Below are positions 61,740 through 64,000 of a stretch of DNA of 64,000 nt, in pieces. Position numbers and translations under genes: made by a program. Each line of letters starts with the position of its first letter. Position 1 is the stretch's first letter. The notes under the pieces are model-generated. The model did not search any database. It worked only from the letters and a program-made list of their open reading frames with translations, and was not told the origin of the DNA. Source of the stretch: Cyanodermella asteris (lineage: Eukaryota > Ascomycota > Lecanoromycetes > Ostropales > Stictidaceae); NCBI GenBank assembly GCA_900618795.1, contig UYJD01000012.1, positions 646,855-710,854 on the forward strand, in the 5' to 3' direction.

Positions 61740-63482
61740 TTAATGCGGCGGAACCGGAATGGGTAGTCCTTCTTTCCGATTCTCCTCCACTTGCATCCGA
61801 TCCGCCTCCACGCTCAGGGGCCTTTCCACCAACTCCTCCAAGACCTTCATCATGTCCTCACTTCTTTTCGTGTCGGGCAAGCTCGCCACCCACTCCTCCC
61901 ACAGCCCCCACCACCACCCGTGCGTTTTGCCATCCCTACCCAAATGTCCCGCGATGCCATCGCTCGCAATCCTTCTCGACCAAGGCTTGTCGACAATATA
62001 ATGCAAGGCCACCACATCTTCGTCCCGTGCCCAGATGTTCTCGTGCCAGTACCTCATCGTCTTGAGCGCGTTGAAGCGCCATGGCACCGTCCGCCACTTG
62101 TCTCGAAAGTACAGTGCCAGAAAGTCCTGATCGGGGAACTTCATCTGCTTCAGCTTATCGCTGGATTTGAAGAACTTGGGCATCGATGTCCAGAGGTCGG
62201 GAGAAGGATAGAATACAAAGACGCCACCGTTCAAAATGGTATGTGTTTCCCATTTCGGGTCGTTGGCTGAGGTGGAGGGAACGTTGGGCCCCTGGCTGAG
62301 GGCGGAGGGATGAGACTGTGGTGTATAGGCGCAGTTTGAGGCAGTCCAGGAGGCATCTGCCCATGAGTCGCGGTCGAGGTTGCAGACGCAGGCGTGTGTG
62401 GCGGCGAGGTAAGATTTGTCGGGGAGTATTTGGTCGGTGACGGTGAAGATTTCGTCAATGTCACCGAAAAGGGCTATATCGGCGTCGAGGAAACAGATCG
62501 CATCGTAAGAGGTGAGTTCAAAGACCCGTAGCTTTGTCCACGTATCCTGCGAGAACAAGTGAATTAGCAAATGATGTCTGTTATCGATCATTGCTCGTCG
62601 CGTACGAAGGCCCCCCGTTCGACACCTTTTTTCAAGCTAAACGGCTGGCATATGTCCCGGACTACACTTTGAATTCCCGGGTTGGATAATGCTGAGATTG
62701 TTGGCCATCCTCGACCTTATAACTTTCCCTTAATGGACATCCAGGTCTCGGGAAAAAATGAATGCGGATCTAATCGTCAAAGTCTGCCCGACAGAATCGC
62801 AGCCGCAAAGGAGAAAGCAAACTAAACTTACTTCGAACCTGGCCGCTATCAAGCTTTCTGAAATCTGCCCCTTTTCTGGCAAAAGAGGTTTCACTTCCCA
62901 CGTTTTCACTCTGGGACTTCCATCCTCAAACTTCATCTGCGTGCCCAAGTTTTCGACCACCTCAACACATGCCCTTGGCAAACCGGGCGTGACCAACACA
63001 ATCAACGGATACTTTGAGCGGTGTTTTCTCAACGTATGGGCGAGTACTACCACACCAGGAAGATAAGACGGCCTTGTCAAAAGCGTCGCATAACAACGAT
63101 TCGTGCTCTGCTCCGTCTGGATCGCCGATGGGGACATGATAGCGAGTTTCGAACCTTGAGTTTGAGAACGTGACTGCGTCGGAGGTCTCGGAAATTCAGG
63201 CAGCGAAATCGTCGAAGACAAATTCGAAGGCGTCGACAGCGGTTCCGGAGCCGTGTACGGCTGTATCGAAGCAATCGGGTACAATCCTGGGAGCTCTCTG
63301 GAGGTCACTGCTTCTTGCGCTTCATGCCCAGCTGTCGTCGTATTTGTCCTCGTCGTCGTAGCTCCAACGATGCTGTTCGTAACTACGCTCGGCGGCGGCG
63401 CAGGCGGACTTTCGCTATCGCCCTTCGCCTTATCACGTATCGACCAGAGAAGGTAGAAGAGGTGCGGGATACCGCAGGACAT
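61740..63482 (-). CDS. GT8-family glycosyltransferase (glycogenin/galactinol-synthase-like)
   Basis: Two exons, 62832-63482 and 61740-62546, give 485 residues. The intron (285 bp, GTAAGT/GCAG) is long, but joining gives AARFEDTWTKLRVFELTSYD in phase, as the family requires. The first 110 residues are Pro/Ser/Thr-rich. The GT8 fold starts at CYATLLTRPSYLPGVVVLAHTL. The metal-binding DxD motif is FLDADIALFGDID (Asp238 and Asp240). Later conserved parts are ILNGGVFVFYPSPD and DQDFLALYF. GT8 enzymes transfer sugar from a nucleotide sugar with retention of configuration; the acceptor is unknown. A short hydrophobic stretch near the N-terminus (HLFYLLW) is too brief for a confident anchor. An alternative start near MSPSAIQ cannot be excluded. 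Confidence 0.88.
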
Positions 63483-64000
63483 GGCGGGATGATTTGTGGC
63501 GCTGGACGCCTACTCTGATCTGCACATTCAGAGACTCTTTCGGGAAAAAGTTTTATGATGAGACAAACCAATCGAATTGGGCTTTGTGTGGCTTTTCAGG
63601 TCGTGGCTTCACTTTGTTTTCACGCAAAAGTCTGATACGATCTCATGGCAGTAAGTACGTAATGTCTGGTGGAAGGTGGGCGTGGGACATTTCTGGCCGG
63701 GCACGGATTGTGTGGGTCCGGTGGTACACTTATTATGAGACGTGAGGTCATGACGAAGTTTGGGGTGGGCAAGCTTGTTTTTGGGAGGGGACGGACACGA
63801 TTGCCTGCGAGGTGGAAGGAAGGAGTTGAACAGGTCAGCATTCATTGGGTGGATGGAAACGCTGTCCGAGGATCGTTTGGCGGGCGAGCAGGGGTCGGCA
63901 AACGGGGCGTCCGTGCAAACGAGGGCAGGTGAAGATGATAAGGCACGCTTGTCATCGTGAGAGGCATTCGGCTATCTAGACAGATAGCACGTTTTGATAC
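63483..64000. other. right-edge intergenic stretch
   Basis: Promoter side of the GT8 gene to the end of the window. I see no gene. Confidence 0.55.

Overview
This window is nuclear DNA of a filamentous ascomycete (Pezizomycotina). Genes carry short GT-AG introns of about 49-140 bp with CTRAC-like branch sites. The families are typical of these fungi: a Zn2Cys6 regulator of the cutinase/Far type, a HET-domain protein, DUF1770- and DUF1774-type proteins, Mrp51, GH16 and PLAC8. A Dothideomycete is my best guess, from overall gene style only. There are two runs of N (44535-44559 and 60550-60862).

Left part, 1-40 kb, is gene-dense and mostly housekeeping. In order it holds the end of an HDA1-complex-like coiled-coil gene, a DUF1770-like gene, a phenol-hydroxylase-fold FAD monooxygenase, an intracellular LysM protein, and a Ctf1/FarA/FarB-type transcription factor assembled here from six exons. 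A long gene-free leader follows. Next come MCD4 (GPI ethanolamine phosphate transferase 1), a Tda10-like glycerate kinase, FOX2 (peroxisomal multifunctional beta-oxidation enzyme, PTS1 AKL), GPI13 (GPI ethanolamine phosphate transferase 3), mitoribosomal MRP51, an MFS drug/H+ antiporter, a CCDC90/MCUR1-like mitochondrial protein, PGI1, a DUF1774-like membrane protein and HIS2.

Right part, 40-64 kb, is gene-poor and looks accessory. It holds FKBP12, a small secreted cysteine-rich protein whose frame is interrupted, a HET-domain gene, an intron-containing tRNA-Arg(ACG), a small two-exon gene of unknown function with an internal repeat, a membrane-anchored GH16 glucanase, a PLAC8 protein, a second phenol-hydroxylase-like gene carrying two in-frame TAG codons, and a GT8 glycosyltransferase.

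Links between genes: two steps of GPI-anchor assembly (MCD4, GPI13) lie within 6 kb. FOX2 has two copies of the CCTCGG motif known for FarA/FarB regulators in its 140-bp upstream region, and a gene of that regulator family lies about 9.4 kb away. Two diverged copies of a roughly 220-230 bp terminal-inverted-repeat element (MITE-like) sit at 29.9 and 50.7 kb. Five exons of 25 nt or less are needed for correct gene models. I found no CRISPR array, no rRNA and no intact autonomous transposon.
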